Shown: positions 8,224 to 18,400 of the stretch, in pieces
How positions within the stretch are numbered: the first letter of the stretch is position 1
Layout of the letters: each line of letters opens with the position of its first letter
Origin: Pararhodobacter sp. SW119
GTDB lineage: Bacteria; Pseudomonadota; Alphaproteobacteria; Rhodobacterales; Rhodobacteraceae
Length of the DNA: 64,000 nt
Direction of reading: 5' to 3'
Assembly (NCBI RefSeq): GCF_017811755.1
Contig: NZ_JADDJF010000017.1
Coordinates: forward strand, 19,750-83,749
Notes under the pieces: model-generated
The model's input: the letters and a program-made list of their open reading frames with translations, nothing else
Database searches by the model: none
Told to the model about the DNA's origin: nothing
Program-made: the position numbers and the translations under genes

Positions 8224-11200
8224 GCGCGCCCAAGCCGTTCCAGGAAGCTGCAGTCAATGCGGCGCTCGCGGCCTTCGGAGTTCATAATGGGCGTCGGCGA
8301 TTTCTGGTGGCGGATGAAGTCGGTCTCGGAAAAACAGTGGTAGCGAAGGAATTGGCTCGCCGCATGTCGGAGGATGGTAGGGCGCCCCTGGTCATTTACT
8401 ATATAGCCAACGGTCATGCGGTTTCGCACCAAAACAAGAGCCGAGTTGTTGACTTCCTTAAGGATTATTCACGTAAAGCCGCTATCGCGACACCAGATCG
8501 GCTCTCGCTGATTGCAGTCGCGAGACGGCCGGACAGTCCCGTCCTTGTCTACGCACTGACTCCCGCAACGTCCTTTCCCGGGGGGCGGGTACGTCTGACT
8601 GGAGGACGCAAGGAAGAACGAGCATTCCTGAAGGTTTTGCTCGAGCAGAGCTATCCTGCTTTTGCACGCAATCTCGATCCGGACATATTGCAGTTGAGCG
8701 CGCGTGGGTCATGGGAGTGGGCCATCAAGGATGCGGAGCACAAGTTCGCGGCGTCGCCGCCCCATTTGCGGAAGAGGTTTCGCGAGGCCCTTGCGGCTGA
8801 GTTCGGCGAGCCCGTCCGCACGATGCTCGATCTGGCTGTGTATGGCGACCCGGCCCGAAAAATTAAGCCGCTCAAGCCTACCACCTTCGTTGGCCGCCTC
8901 AGGCGCGCCCTTGCACTGGCAACGCTTCGCCATCAGCCGCCCGATTTAGTCATTCTCGATGAATTTCAGCGCTACCGGCAAATTCTTGACGAAAAGGACG
9001 CAGACCCGCTTCTTAAGGCTCTTCTGGAACCTGAACATTTGGTTGTCCCGCCGGCAGTCTTGCTGCTTAGCGCTACGCCATATCGGCTATTAAGCACACG
9101 ATGGGAAGAGGCGCGCGGTGCGCTTGCTCACTCGCAACTTCTAGAACTGATCGAATTTCTTGCCGGCGCCGATGTTCGAGAACGTGCGAAGGTGCTTTTT
9201 GCCGATTTCGGTGACAAATTACGTGATATTGCGGCGCATGCAGATGCGAGTAGTCCCGAGTTGGCGGCTGAAGTCGCCCAAGCGGCCAGACTAAGAGATG
9301 AACTCCGCGGCCTTCTGACGCCAGTCATGTCGCGCACTGAGCGGGACAGTGTGGCGTCGGCCGATCCACTCGCCGCGACGCAATTTCTCGATGCGGACCC
9401 GTTGCCAGAGGATTTTCGGGTCTATCGACATCTCGTCGAGAGCTTTGCAGAGCAGATGCGCTACGAGGCGCTGCCATATTGGTCGTCCGTTCCGATGCCC
9501 GCCCAATCGCTTGGTCCACGCTATGCAGCGTGGAAGCGTGCCAAATTCAGGGCAGCACCGAAGCTCACTAAGATGACCCGGGAGCGCCGCAACAAACTCA
9601 ACGCGCCTACGACATGGCCTGACGCGAAGCTTCGCGCTCTGAACAGCGTGGCTTCTCCCAAGGAGCTTTCGCTCCCGTGGGTCGCCCCGTCACTACCTTG
9701 GTGGCCACTATCCGGCGGCTGGAAGGGTTCGGGAGCCGATCCCAAGCTCCTGATGTTCAGCCGCTTTCGCGCAACGCCCCCTAGCGTGGCGGCGCTTCTG
9801 AGCTTTGGCGTCGAGGCGCACTGTCTTCCCAAGAATCACGGCGGGTACGAGAAGGCTTATAAGCGCCGTCGTTTCAAGTTGGGGGCCGAGCCGGGGCCAG
9901 TGATGGCCGCATTCCATCCGTCGCCATGGCTAATCCGGAACACGAACCCGCTTGCGAAAGCCGGAGCGACGCTCGGCGCTGTACGCAAAGAGGTTCGGCG
10001 ACAAATTCTCGCCGCACTCCCCAAGGGCATCATTGAACGCGACACCGTGAAGGCCCGCAGGCGGCACAGATCGATTGCCCGGATTCTGTCGTCGATAGAA
10101 CGGACAGCAGGTGTTGTCGAACAATCCGCCTCAGGCTGGGGCAGCGCAATCGGTGATGATCGTGCCGCGAAGTCTGCGGTTCGAAAATGGCGCCAGGCGC
10201 AGCCGATTGAGCGGCTTTCACCTGTCGAGCTTTCTGATCTTGTGGACTATGCGATCGGGGCGCCTGGCGTCGCGCTAGGACGGGCATTGCTACGGCATGA
10301 TCCGTCAATCCTTGATCCGACACGCTATCCCGAGTTGGTCCAGCTCTGTTGGCAGGGATTGCGCGCCTACCTCGATAACCCGGTGATCCTGTCATCGCTG
10401 CCGGGGAAGAGCGCAGTCGAGCAAGTCATGGGCGCCGTGGTCGATGGCGGCTTCGAAAGCGTCCTGGACGAGCATTTCTGGTTGCGATCGCAAAATCTCC
10501 AAGAGGGCGCAGCTGGTCTCGCCAAGGACCTTCAATCGTCGCTCGGACTACGCGCAGGCACCTTTAGCTTTCATGCAATAGGAGGTGCGCCACATAAGAT
10601 CCCGGTGCGCTGCCACGTCGCCGTGCCGTTCGGCGACGCCGAGACCCAACCCGCCGTCAAGGTGGACGGCGGCGTGGGGCAAGCCGCTCCTGTCCGACCC
10701 GATGAGGTTCGGCGCAGCTTCAACACACCCTTCTGGCCACATGTGCTGGCAACAACATCGGTTGGTCAGGAGGGTCTCGATTTTCATCCCTGGTGCGCGC
10801 ACGTGGTTCATTGGGATCTTTCGTCAAACCCTCTCGATATCGAACAGCGAGAGGGTCGCATCCAACGCTATGCTGGTTTAGCCGTCAGACGCAGACTCGC
10901 GGTAGATTTGCGTGGTGACGTGCTGAAAGATCGTACTGCGGCACACCATTCCCCTTGGCATTGCGTAGAATTTCACGCTGAGCGTCTGGTCGATGCGAGC
11001 GGCCTTCGCCCCTGGTGGGTGTACGATGGTGCCGAAATTCGTCGTCACGTCTTCGAGCGCCCGTTTGGACGGGAGATCGTCCGCTTCGCCCAACTTCGAG
11101 AACAGCGCATGATCTATAGGTTGGCTCTCGGACAACCCAATCAGGAGGACTTCATCGACGTGCTTTCACGAGGTGGGGCGACTACCCGCGCTTTGCTGCA

Positions 11201-11294
11201 ACCGTTAATTCTTGACCTGTCTGCGATGGGGCTTCGGCAACGGCCTATGCCATGTGGCAATGAGCTAGAATGCTCTTGGTCATGCAAGAAATGA
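8220..11294 (+). CDS. SF2/SNF2-like helicase, ZacC-like
   Basis: 1024 aa. Helicase motifs are in order: Walker A DEVGLGKT (residues 32-39), a DEFQ motif II in LVILDEFQRY (about 245), motif III LLLSATPY, and C-terminal motifs TTSVGQEGLDF and QREGRIQRY (arginine finger). The two RecA lobes are separated by a very long insert of over 500 aa, including a basic region. It acts as the ATP-dependent DNA-translocating partner of the operon. It starts with an ATGA overlap on the nuclease gene and ends 8 bp before the prophage lysis gene that faces it. I see no methyltransferase in the operon, unlike DISARM. Confidence 0.85.
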   Translation: MSAPKPFQEAAVNAALAAFGVHNGRRRFLVADEVGLGKTVVAKELARRMSEDGRAPLVIYYIANGHAVSHQNKSRVVDFLKDYSRKAAIATPDRLSLIAVARRPDSPVLVYALTPATSFPGGRVRLTGGRKEERAFLKVLLEQSYPAFARNLDPDILQLSARGSWEWAIKDAEHKFAASPPHLRKRFREALAAEFGEPVRTMLDLAVYGDPARKIKPLKPTTFVGRLRRALALATLRHQPPDLVILDEFQRYRQILDEKDADPLLKALLEPEHLVVPPAVLLLSATPYRLLSTRWEEARGALAHSQLLELIEFLAGADVRERAKVLFADFGDKLRDIAAHADASSPELAAEVAQAARLRDELRGLLTPVMSRTERDSVASADPLAATQFLDADPLPEDFRVYRHLVESFAEQMRYEALPYWSSVPMPAQSLGPRYAAWKRAKFRAAPKLTKMTRERRNKLNAPTTWPDAKLRALNSVASPKELSLPWVAPSLPWWPLSGGWKGSGADPKLLMFSRFRATPPSVAALLSFGVEAHCLPKNHGGYEKAYKRRRFKLGAEPGPVMAAFHPSPWLIRNTNPLAKAGATLGAVRKEVRRQILAALPKGIIERDTVKARRRHRSIARILSSIERTAGVVEQSASGWGSAIGDDRAAKSAVRKWRQAQPIERLSPVELSDLVDYAIGAPGVALGRALLRHDPSILDPTRYPELVQLCWQGLRAYLDNPVILSSLPGKSAVEQVMGAVVDGGFESVLDEHFWLRSQNLQEGAAGLAKDLQSSLGLRAGTFSFHAIGGAPHKIPVRCHVAVPFGDAETQPAVKVDGGVGQAAPVRPDEVRRSFNTPFWPHVLATTSVGQEGLDFHPWCAHVVHWDLSSNPLDIEQREGRIQRYAGLAVRRRLAVDLRGDVLKDRTAAHHSPWHCVEFHAERLVDASGLRPWWVYDGAEIRRHVFERPFGREIVRFAQLREQRMIYRLALGQPNQEDFIDVLSRGGATTRALLQPLILDLSAMGLRQRPMPCGNELECSWSCKK

Positions 11295-11302
11295 GCTTGC
11301 GA

Positions 11303-11557
11303 TCAGAGTGTGCATGCTTTGGCTTGGTTCCTGATGACGCCGTAGTCGGCGAGCATCTCGACGATGGCGGACATCTCTGGAAGTAACGCGAGTTCCTCAG
11401 CCGCGCGCACTTGGACCTCGTTGGGATACTCTACCACGGGCGGGCAGACGGTCGCGATGCCGGGCTCAGAACCGACCGTTGCGCAGCCGCTCAGCAAGCT
11501 CAACGCGATCGCGAGGACGGCGAGCCGCCGCTTCCAGCATCTGGCGGTGGATGGCAT
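11303..11557 (-). CDS. Rz1-like outer-membrane spanin lipoprotein
   Basis: 84 aa from the chosen ATG. A basic N-terminus (RCWKRR), a hydrophobic stretch and the lipobox LLSGC predict a lipoprotein signal. Its 5' half is nested out of frame inside the Rz-like gene, the classic Rz/Rz1 layout. Family knowledge: Rz1 in the outer membrane pairs with Rz in the inner membrane to fuse the envelope at lysis. It is the last gene of the leftward phage operon. The C-terminus is not especially proline-rich, so the assignment rests on lipobox and nesting. Confidence 0.65.
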   Translation of the reverse strand: MPSTARCWKRRLAVLAIALSLLSGCATVGSEPGIATVCPPVVEYPNEVQVRAAEELALLPEMSAIVEMLADYGVIRNQAKACTL

Positions 11558-11723
11558 CGGTTTGCTCCAACATGTCGAGCCGCTCGGCGGCGCGGCCAAC
11601 GCGCTCGGCCGTGCGGCGGAGGTTAACGATGAACAGGGTGATGGTGAGCGCGACGAGGGCGAGAGCCGCCACCCGCCACGCCCATCGCCGGGCGATCAAC
11701 TCGGCCACCAGCGTGCCCCACAT
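11466..11723 (-). CDS. Rz-like inner-membrane spanin
   Basis: 85 aa. One N-terminal transmembrane segment (RVAALALVALTITLFIVN) is followed by a charged helical region that looks coiled coil (TAERVGRAAERLDMLEQ). Start ATG 11723 overlaps the endopeptidase stop by one base (TGATG). The Rz1-like reading frame begins inside it. Acts in the last step of lysis, spanning the periplasm; inferred from topology and position. Confidence 0.6.
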   Translation of the reverse strand: MWGTLVAELIARRWAWRVAALALVALTITLFIVNLRRTAERVGRAAERLDMLEQTDAIHRQMLEAAARRPRDRVELAERLRNGRF

Positions 11724-12403
11724 CAGCGCAGCCCTCGCTTCCAATCGTCCACCCGCGCCCAGACGGCCAGCGCGATCCCCCCGAGCGCCAGCGCAATGAA
11801 CACCCAGCGGAGCGTGTCCAGATACGGCACCAACGGCAGGACGGCGCCCTGCGCTTCCGCCAGAACCTCCTGCGCGACCTCGACACCAGCGGCGCCGACG
11901 GTGGCTACACCGGCCGCGCCAGCACCCCGTAGCGTCCGGCTCTCAGCCAGCGCCTCACGCGCGGGCGGTGTCTCCGCTGCGAAGGCAGTCGCCCGGACCG
12001 GGAACCGCTCGCCCCACTGACGCGCGGGGCCGAGGTCGATATGCATGAACCCCGATCGCGGATAGAACCCGAAGCCGAGGAACCCGACCTCGCGCGCCGC
12101 AGCCTCGAAGGCCACCGGGTCGTGGTTTGTCATGGCGATGTCGAAGGCGGCGCCGTCGAGGTGCTTGGAGCGGGTCGCGCCGCCCACGGCACGGTTGTGC
12201 TCGGGGCTGCGATAGGCGGAGCGGACGATCAGGGGCTTCTCGAGCCGGTCGCGCAGGCCCTGCAAGCGGTCCATGGCGATGGGGTCGAGCTTGAGCGCGC
12301 CGGTGCCGCGGCAGGCGATTTCGGGCGGCGAGAAGTTCTTCCAGCGCCAGAGATGCGCGGGGAGGTCGCGGAAGTGGCGGAAGGTGCGGACGGGTTCGGG
12401 CAT
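11723..12403 (-). CDS. peptidase M15 family endolysin with C-terminal membrane anchor
   Basis: 226 aa from ATG 12403, preceded by GAGGA. The M15A zinc-peptidase signature is present: SAYRSPEHN, then SKHLDGAAFDIA (His and Asp ligands) and a later FMHIDLG His. Such enzymes cut the peptide cross-links of murein, giving phage lysis. After an Ala-rich linker the C-terminus has a hydrophobic segment (TLRWVFIALALGGIALAVWA) that should place the protein in the membrane, unusual for a free endolysin. It is followed directly by the spanin genes. Confidence 0.85.
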   Translation of the reverse strand: MPEPVRTFRHFRDLPAHLWRWKNFSPPEIACRGTGALKLDPIAMDRLQGLRDRLEKPLIVRSAYRSPEHNRAVGGATRSKHLDGAAFDIAMTNHDPVAFEAAAREVGFLGFGFYPRSGFMHIDLGPARQWGERFPVRATAFAAETPPAREALAESRTLRGAGAAGVATVGAAGVEVAQEVLAEAQGAVLPLVPYLDTLRWVFIALALGGIALAVWARVDDWKRGLR

Positions 12404-12514
12404 GGTGAGTTCCTCTGGCAAGGTGAATGACGAGAACCGTCCGCAGCGCGAAGACTGCGGATTGGCGGGGTTTCGGCGGTATCTGATTGGGTCGATGGTC
12501 GACCCGGCTCGGGG

Positions 12515-12805
12515 TCAGTCGCCCGGACCGAAGATCTTCAGCTTCACCGCAATGCCGGCGAGCAGCGCCAGGATGACGCCAGTGGTGATGATATGCACCG
12601 TGGTCTGCACGGCGGTGCGGCGCACGAAGCGGATCGAAGCCAGGAGACTGCGCAGGTCGCGGATGTCGAGGGCGGCCTCGGTGCCGTCGAGACCGACATC
12701 GGCGAGGGCGCGCTTCGCACCTTCCTCGGCGGCCCGTGCCAGCAGTTCCTCGAACTCCGCATCCGGCATGCGGACATGGCCCTCTCCGGAACGGCGCGGG
12801 CTCAT
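12515..12805 (-). CDS. DUF6127 phage membrane protein, possible holin
   Basis: 96 aa, starting at ATG 12805, which overlaps the preceding stop (ATGA). The N-terminal half is acidic/helical (MPDAEFEELLARAAEEG); the C-terminal half holds LDIRDLRSLLASIRFVRR and one transmembrane helix (TTVHIITTGVILALLAGIAV). I recognise the DUF6127 pattern. Its place just before the endolysin and its single TM segment make a holin or holin-like function plausible but unproven. Confidence 0.6.
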   Translation of the reverse strand: MSPRRSGEGHVRMPDAEFEELLARAAEEGAKRALADVGLDGTEAALDIRDLRSLLASIRFVRRTAVQTTVHIITTGVILALLAGIAVKLKIFGPGD

Positions 12806-13794
12806 GCCGAGACGATCCCGACTTCGGCGGGCAATGTCAGATCGGTCCACGGGCTCGCATCGGCCGGGTTCACCGCCCAGCTCGAATAGACCCCCTTGGG
12901 CATGAGGCTGGGCACGGTCACCGGGGCGGCGTCATGGTCCACGCCCCCGAGACGCAGGAAGCCGGCCGTGGCCTGCGGCCCAATGGTGCCCGCCTGCGCG
13001 ATCTGCTTGAGATGCACGCCGGCGATCGCCCCCGCCGGGACGGCCGGGCCGGTGAGCGAGAAGGACATGCGCTGCCCGGCCGCGGCGCTGGCGACGCGCG
13101 TGGCGATGTTGCCATCGGCCAGCGCCGCAAGGCTGCCGACCATCTGGTTGTAGCTGGCGATCGCATTCGGGCGGCGGCGCACGAAGCGCCGGCCGATGGT
13201 CGAGACCCCGTCGAGGACCGCGATATGGGCGTAGTACCAGGTGCGGACAGAGGTCATGGCGTGCAGGCCCAGATTGCTGAACACGATCAGCCGCGGCTTG
13301 CCCTTGCTGCCCGTGTTGGCGGCGGTGGCCGAGCTGTGCAGCACACCCTCGATGTAAAACTCGATGGTGATGTCGGCGCCCACGGCCACGCGCACGTTGA
13401 CCCAGCTCGGCTGGCCGGCGGCGGCCGTGTAGCTTGAGCCGCCCTGTACGGTCGTATCGCCGTGCGCCTCGGCGTGGTAGCGGTTGGTGGCGGCGAGCGG
13501 CTTGACCCGCGCAACCATGACATGGTCCGCATCGAAGACCTCCAGAAACGAGGCAGCGCTTGCAATGATGCTGCTCGCGTCGGCGTTGGGGGGTACGTAA
13601 CGAAACCCCAGCCACAGGTCGCCCGCGGGCGCTGGAAACCCGATCCCGAGGGGAACTGCATTGTCCCTGTGGGTGGAGATCCGGATGCAGTTGACGTCGA
13701 GGGTTGCATCAAACCCGGCCGCGTCCGTGCTCAGAAGCCCCGTGACGCCGGAGAGGTCGGTTGGCTGGTGTCCCAGATGCAGGATATGGGTCAT
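12802..13794 (-). CDS. phage distal tail/fibre-like protein, unknown
   Basis: 330 aa. It looks like a beta-sandwich carbohydrate-binding or concanavalin-like protein: LWLGFRYVP, SFLEVFDADHVMVARV, WVNVRVAVGADITIEFYIEG and PRLIVFSNLGLHAM are typical alternating strands. The domain name is not certain. ATGA overlap with the SPRY-like gene upstream and with DUF6127 downstream shows it belongs to the tail-fibre/lysis transcript. A role in receptor binding is likely from position only. Confidence 0.6.
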   Translation of the reverse strand: MTHILHLGHQPTDLSGVTGLLSTDAAGFDATLDVNCIRISTHRDNAVPLGIGFPAPAGDLWLGFRYVPPNADASSIIASAASFLEVFDADHVMVARVKPLAATNRYHAEAHGDTTVQGGSSYTAAAGQPSWVNVRVAVGADITIEFYIEGVLHSSATAANTGSKGKPRLIVFSNLGLHAMTSVRTWYYAHIAVLDGVSTIGRRFVRRRPNAIASYNQMVGSLAALADGNIATRVASAAAGQRMSFSLTGPAVPAGAIAGVHLKQIAQAGTIGPQATAGFLRLGGVDHDAAPVTVPSLMPKGVYSSWAVNPADASPWTDLTLPAEVGIVSA

Positions 13795-14669
13795 GGCAAT
13801 TCCACTTCGATGTAGAGGGCGGCATGGGCGGCGGAGAGCGCCGGGGCCCCGCCGTGGTCGAGAAAGAGCGAGACATCGTTCGAGGTGAGGCGCACGCCGC
13901 CGCCGAGATCGAGCCAGGCCGCGACTTCGCTGACGCTGAGGTCCGTGTCCCAGCCGATCTCGATGAAGGCATGGGCCTCGTAGATGCGCAGGTCGGGGTC
14001 CTCGAAGCCCAGCGGCTGCACCCCGGGCGGGACGGGATAGCTGAACTGCGAGCGCAGCGAGCGCAGCGTGCCGCCGTCTCCCGGATCGCGCCCCTGGACC
14101 TGGGGATAGAAGGCGGCGCCGGGCGCGGCGGTCCATGCCGGTGCCCCACTCACAGGATCGTCGCGCCAGATGCCGTTCTTGCCGATCCAGAGGCTCGCGG
14201 CGGCCGGATCGAAGACGAACATGGCGACATCGCCCGCGCCGAAGGTGGGTAGTCCGACAAGCTGTTGAATGGAGTTGAAGGAGGGCGCGGAATTGGTCGA
14301 CCAGAGCGTGCCGTTGCCGCGCCAGCCGATGCTGCCGCCGGAGATCGGGTTCCAGCCCTCGTCGAAATGCGACCGCATGGCCTCGCTGACCACACCGAGA
14401 TAGCCGTCGAAGCTGCTGGCCCCTCCGGGTGCGCAGCGCACCTCCCAGTAGCGCTTCCCGTCCGAGGGCAGGATCGCCCTGGCCGTCGGCACCCAGCGGC
14501 GATAGTCGCCGCCGCCCGAGGTGTTGACGGCGGTCTGGTTTGCGTCCGAGAGCGTGTAGCCCGCGGGGCGCCGCGCCGTGTCGAGCTGCCAGGCGCTGCC
14601 GATATCGACCGGCGGCGCCGTGGCCGCGCCTTGCGCGAGAAGCGCCGCGCGCATCATCAGCAGACTCAT
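13791..14669 (-). CDS. SPRY-like domain phage protein
   Basis: 292 aa. The middle third (about residues 60-190) has SPRY/B30.2-like spacing: GKRYWEVRCAP, FDGYLGVVSEAM, GSIGWRGNGTLWS, GDVAMFVFDPAAASLWIGKN. The C-terminal third adds a second strand-rich unit. SPRY-like modules in phage tail clusters are presumed binding domains of fibre or tip proteins. Start ATG 14669 overlaps the stop of the DUF2793 gene. Confidence 0.65.
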   Translation of the reverse strand: MSLLMMRAALLAQGAATAPPVDIGSAWQLDTARRPAGYTLSDANQTAVNTSGGGDYRRWVPTARAILPSDGKRYWEVRCAPGGASSFDGYLGVVSEAMRSHFDEGWNPISGGSIGWRGNGTLWSTNSAPSFNSIQQLVGLPTFGAGDVAMFVFDPAAASLWIGKNGIWRDDPVSGAPAWTAAPGAAFYPQVQGRDPGDGGTLRSLRSQFSYPVPPGVQPLGFEDPDLRIYEAHAFIEIGWDTDLSVSEVAAWLDLGGGVRLTSNDVSLFLDHGGAPALSAAHAALYIEVELP

Positions 14670-15340
14670 GCGACGGCGCCCGCCAGCGCGCCCTGGACGG
14701 TCCAGGCATCCGCCCCGCGCTTGACGAGCGCCACCCCGGACCACTGGCCATCGAGGGCCACCGATCCGCCGGACACACCGTTGAGCGACACGCCCGCTGC
14801 GGCCGCGATCGTCGCCACGCCGGCCCCGACCTGCGTCACGTTGATCAGCGTGCCGGTCTCGAAGGGGACCGATGCCTCGGCCGGGAGGGTCACGGTCACG
14901 GCCGAGGAGCCGGTCGTCTCGAGGATGGCGCCGGTATCGGCGAGCTCCAGCGTATGCGCCGTGGCGGTCAGCGTCCGGATCGCCACGATGCCGGGGCGTG
15001 GGACCTCGACCCATGCGCCGGCAGTGAAGCGAACCTGCCGGGCCTCGTCGTCGATCCGGAACTGCCAGCCCTCCTGCGGGGTCAGAAAGACCCATGCCGG
15101 GGTTCCCGCCACCTCGTCCCAGAGGGCCACGGCATTGGCATTCGCGCCTGCCGCGGCGGGCACGATCGCGATCTGCCCGGCGCTTCCGGTGACAGGCAGG
15201 GGGGTGCTGCGCGACGTGGCCCGCGCCTGGAGGAGCGCCGAGACAAGGCGCAGGTCCTCGCTGACGCTGGTGCCCCAGTCGCGCTGGCCAGGGTCGTAGA
15301 AGGCGCGCAGCCCCAGCCCCGGCATGATCCGTTCCGGCAT
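14666..15340 (-). CDS. DUF2793 phage protein
   Basis: 224 aa. The N-terminal half is characteristic of DUF2793: GLRAFYDPGQRDW, followed by NANAVALWDEVAGTPAWVF and PQEGWQFRIDDE. The C-terminal half is a repetitive beta-rich region (TGSSAVTVTLPAEAS, INVTQVGAGVATIAAAAG) of the kind that forms trimeric fibres. Family function is unknown, but it regularly sits next to the tail-tip gene in alphaproteobacterial prophages. Confidence 0.75.
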   Translation of the reverse strand: MPERIMPGLGLRAFYDPGQRDWGTSVSEDLRLVSALLQARATSRSTPLPVTGSAGQIAIVPAAAGANANAVALWDEVAGTPAWVFLTPQEGWQFRIDDEARQVRFTAGAWVEVPRPGIVAIRTLTATAHTLELADTGAILETTGSSAVTVTLPAEASVPFETGTLINVTQVGAGVATIAAAAGVSLNGVSGGSVALDGQWSGVALVKRGADAWTVQGALAGAVA

Positions 15341-15400
15341 GCTCGTTCTCGCTTGTGGTGATGATGGTCGTGATGGTGCCGATGGCACCGATGCCCGGGA

Positions 15401-18400
15401 TCAGCTGCCCCAGAGAAAGCCCCAGCCCCGATCCCATCCGGCGGCGAAGGGCGCGGTCAGCCGGAAGCTCCGGGCCTCGCGGTCAGTGAGCCAGATGCCC
15501 TCGACCATGCGGCGGGAGCGAACCGCGACATCGATCTCGGCCGTGCGCGCGGGCGCACCGGTTTCGGGAATGTCCCCGGGCGCCAGCGTCCAGCTCGTGC
15601 CGGTGCCTGCGTCGACGACAAGGCCGGGCAGCAGGACAGGCGCGCCGGTGTCCGGATCGATCCAGCGCACCTCGATGATGTAGCTCACGCCCGGCTCCGG
15701 GCCGACGGAGGCGGCGGTGTGATCGACGATCACCGGGCTGGTCTGGGTCAGCCGGTCCCGATGCGCCCATGTCAGCACCAGGTCAGCTGTGACCAGCGCA
15801 TCGACGTCCGGCGCGTAGCTGCCATTGCCCTGCACCCGGCCGGGCGGCAGCGGGCGGATCGCGCGGCGGTCCATGGTCACGCTGTCCTCGGGCGCCAGTG
15901 CGAACGCGAGCGTCCCGCGCCCGGTCTCGGGCAGCAGCCGGACGGCAAGCGTCTCGCCTGCCGCCCATGCCTCCTCGCTGATCCGCGCCGCCGCGTCGAA
16001 GAAGATCACCGGGGTGCCCGCGGCATGAATACGCGGCACGGTGTCGAGGCAGCCCCGGCCGACGGTGACGGAAGTGGCGGTGACCCCGTCGACGCGGACC
16101 AGTTCGCCGCCGATGCTCGCGAGCGTGCCGATCCCGACCTCGCCGATGTCGCGCCAGCCGGTGACCGGGATGACGCGTGCGTCCGGATCACCGGAGAGGT
16201 CCGCGGACAGCAGTGCGGTCGGCGCGAAGGCCACTGCGCCCTCAGGCAAAGGGCCGGTGCCCGCATCGATCCAGAGTTCCGCCGCCAGCGCATCGGCGCT
16301 CGGCCGCTCGCCGGTGGCGACGAGCGCGCCCGCGTCAGGATCCTCAGCCAGGCGCCGGTCGGCCTCGGCATGCCCCAGCTCGCGCACCAGCAGCCAGTAC
16401 GGCGCCTCCGCGACCAGGCGCCGGGCCAGTGCCCGCGGCGGGGCGGCAACGCCGGTTCCCGAGGGCATGCGCCCGCCGGCGATGGCGGTGGCGCCGAGCG
16501 CAAAGACGTCCTCGGCGAGCTTCAGCCGGATGCCGTTGTCGCGTCCGTCGCCCTGACCGATCTCGGAGAGGCGCATGACGACATCGTTGAGCCCCAGCCG
16601 CTCGGAGCGCAGCCGGATCACGTCGCCGGGGGCGAGGCTCGCGCCCTCGCGGTTGACGGTGATCTCGCCGGTGAGCAGCGGCACCGAGAGCGCGCGCAGG
16701 TCGCGCTCGGCCACCCGCACGGCAAGCCCCTGGTAGCGGATGCCGGGGTAATCGAGCGTGGTCGCGATCACCTCGCCCATGGCCTGCACCCGGGCGGTGT
16801 CGGTGACGCTGACCGCGCCGGTGTCGTCGGTCGCGGCATCGGTAAAGCGCACGGTGACCGAGTTCACCAGGTCGGAAGGGCTGCGCCGTCCGAGGCGCCC
16901 CCAGTCGACCACGTTCGTCTCGTCGAAGAGGGGCAGCGTCGAGGCGGTGTAATCGGCGCGGATCAGCTTCAGCTCCCAGAGCCCAGTGCGCCGGTCGATG
17001 AAGAGCGTCGCATCGATATGGTCGAGGACACTGGCGATGAAGTCCTCAATCGAGCTGTCCTGCTGCCAGATCAGCGACAGGCCGAAGCCCTCGGTGTAGA
17101 GCGTGTCGGCCGCCGCCGTGAAACTCGCCCCGATCTCGACCGCGGACCAGCCCAGACCCCAGTCGCGGTTGGTCAGGCACTCGCGGATGATATGCGCGGG
17201 GTTCATGTCCGGCCCGTTGCCGAACGCGCCGCGCAGCGAGGCCGCCAGCGCCTGGCTGTCGCCGGGCGGAATGACCGGGACGCCATCGACGGGCGTGTTG
17301 TCGATGCGCGCGGTGCAGGTCGTGTTCGCCAGCGCGATGTTGAAGCCGAAGATGTCGGCGGGCGGCAATGCGGCGATGGTCGCGACCGCGTCGTCGACCG
17401 AGGAGACGGGCACGGGCTCGCCGTCGGTGACGAAGATGACGATCCGGCGCCTTGTGCCGCCGCCGGCGAAGAAGGCGCCGGCGTCAGCGAAGGCGGCGTT
17501 GAAGTTCGTACCGCCCGAGGTGGTGTTCGAGAGCGCCAGCATCCAGGCCTCGAGCGCGGTGTAATCCTCCGGCCCCATGTTGCGCCGCTCGATCGATCCC
17601 GCGACCGCGGCGTTCCAGAGCACGATCGCCATGTCGTTCGGCCGGTCGGGGTCGACGCTGGCGCCGATCTCGCGGATGAGGGCGGCGACGCCGGCCTTCT
17701 GCGCGGCCATGCGCGTGCCCGACATCGAGCCCGAGACATCGAGCGCGATGTAGATCGCCGCATCCGAGATACTGGCCTCGGGGACGATGGCGGCCTTCGA
17801 GGGATACCATTGCGCCGCACCCGCCTCGCCGGTCAGCACCCGCGTCACCCGCACGGCCCATGGCTTCAGGTAGGGGTTGATGCCGAGGTACACCTGTCGC
17901 AGCACCAGGCTGCAAAGCCCGCGCCAGGCCGGGACGTCCCCGCCCATACGCGCGGCGAGATAGTCGTTCGCCCCCTGGCCGGGCCCGCCCGTCAGCACGT
18001 CGATATCGCCGACGATCCCGCCCTCGCGGCTCTCGCCACCGAAGAGGTCGGGCTTGTCGATGCGGATGCGGCCCCCACCGGCACCCGCGTTGCTGGCGCC
18101 GCTCGTTGCCTCGAGGACCTCGACCGACTGGGCCGGAAAGCTCAAGGCGCCCGGCAGGACCGACCAGGACGTCGTGCCGGTCTCCGCGTCGAACGTCACG
18201 CCCTGCAGCGTGACCGTCTGGCTCGAGCCGTTCGCAAGCCGCAGCCGGTAGTCCCGCCCGATGCGCACGCCGGCAAGCGAGCCCGGGAAGGCGATCGTGG
18301 CGCCGGCATCGCCGGCCAGCGCCGCGGTCGCTGCCATGCCCGCAACCGTACCGATCCGGGTCTCGACCGCCGCGCCCCCGCCCGAGACGCCGACGCCGGT

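Noticed and set aside
5132..11294. DISARM as the name of the defence operon
   Set aside because: PLD and helicase are shared, but no DUF1998 (DrmB) protein and no methyltransferase accompany them, while DUF6361 points elsewhere.
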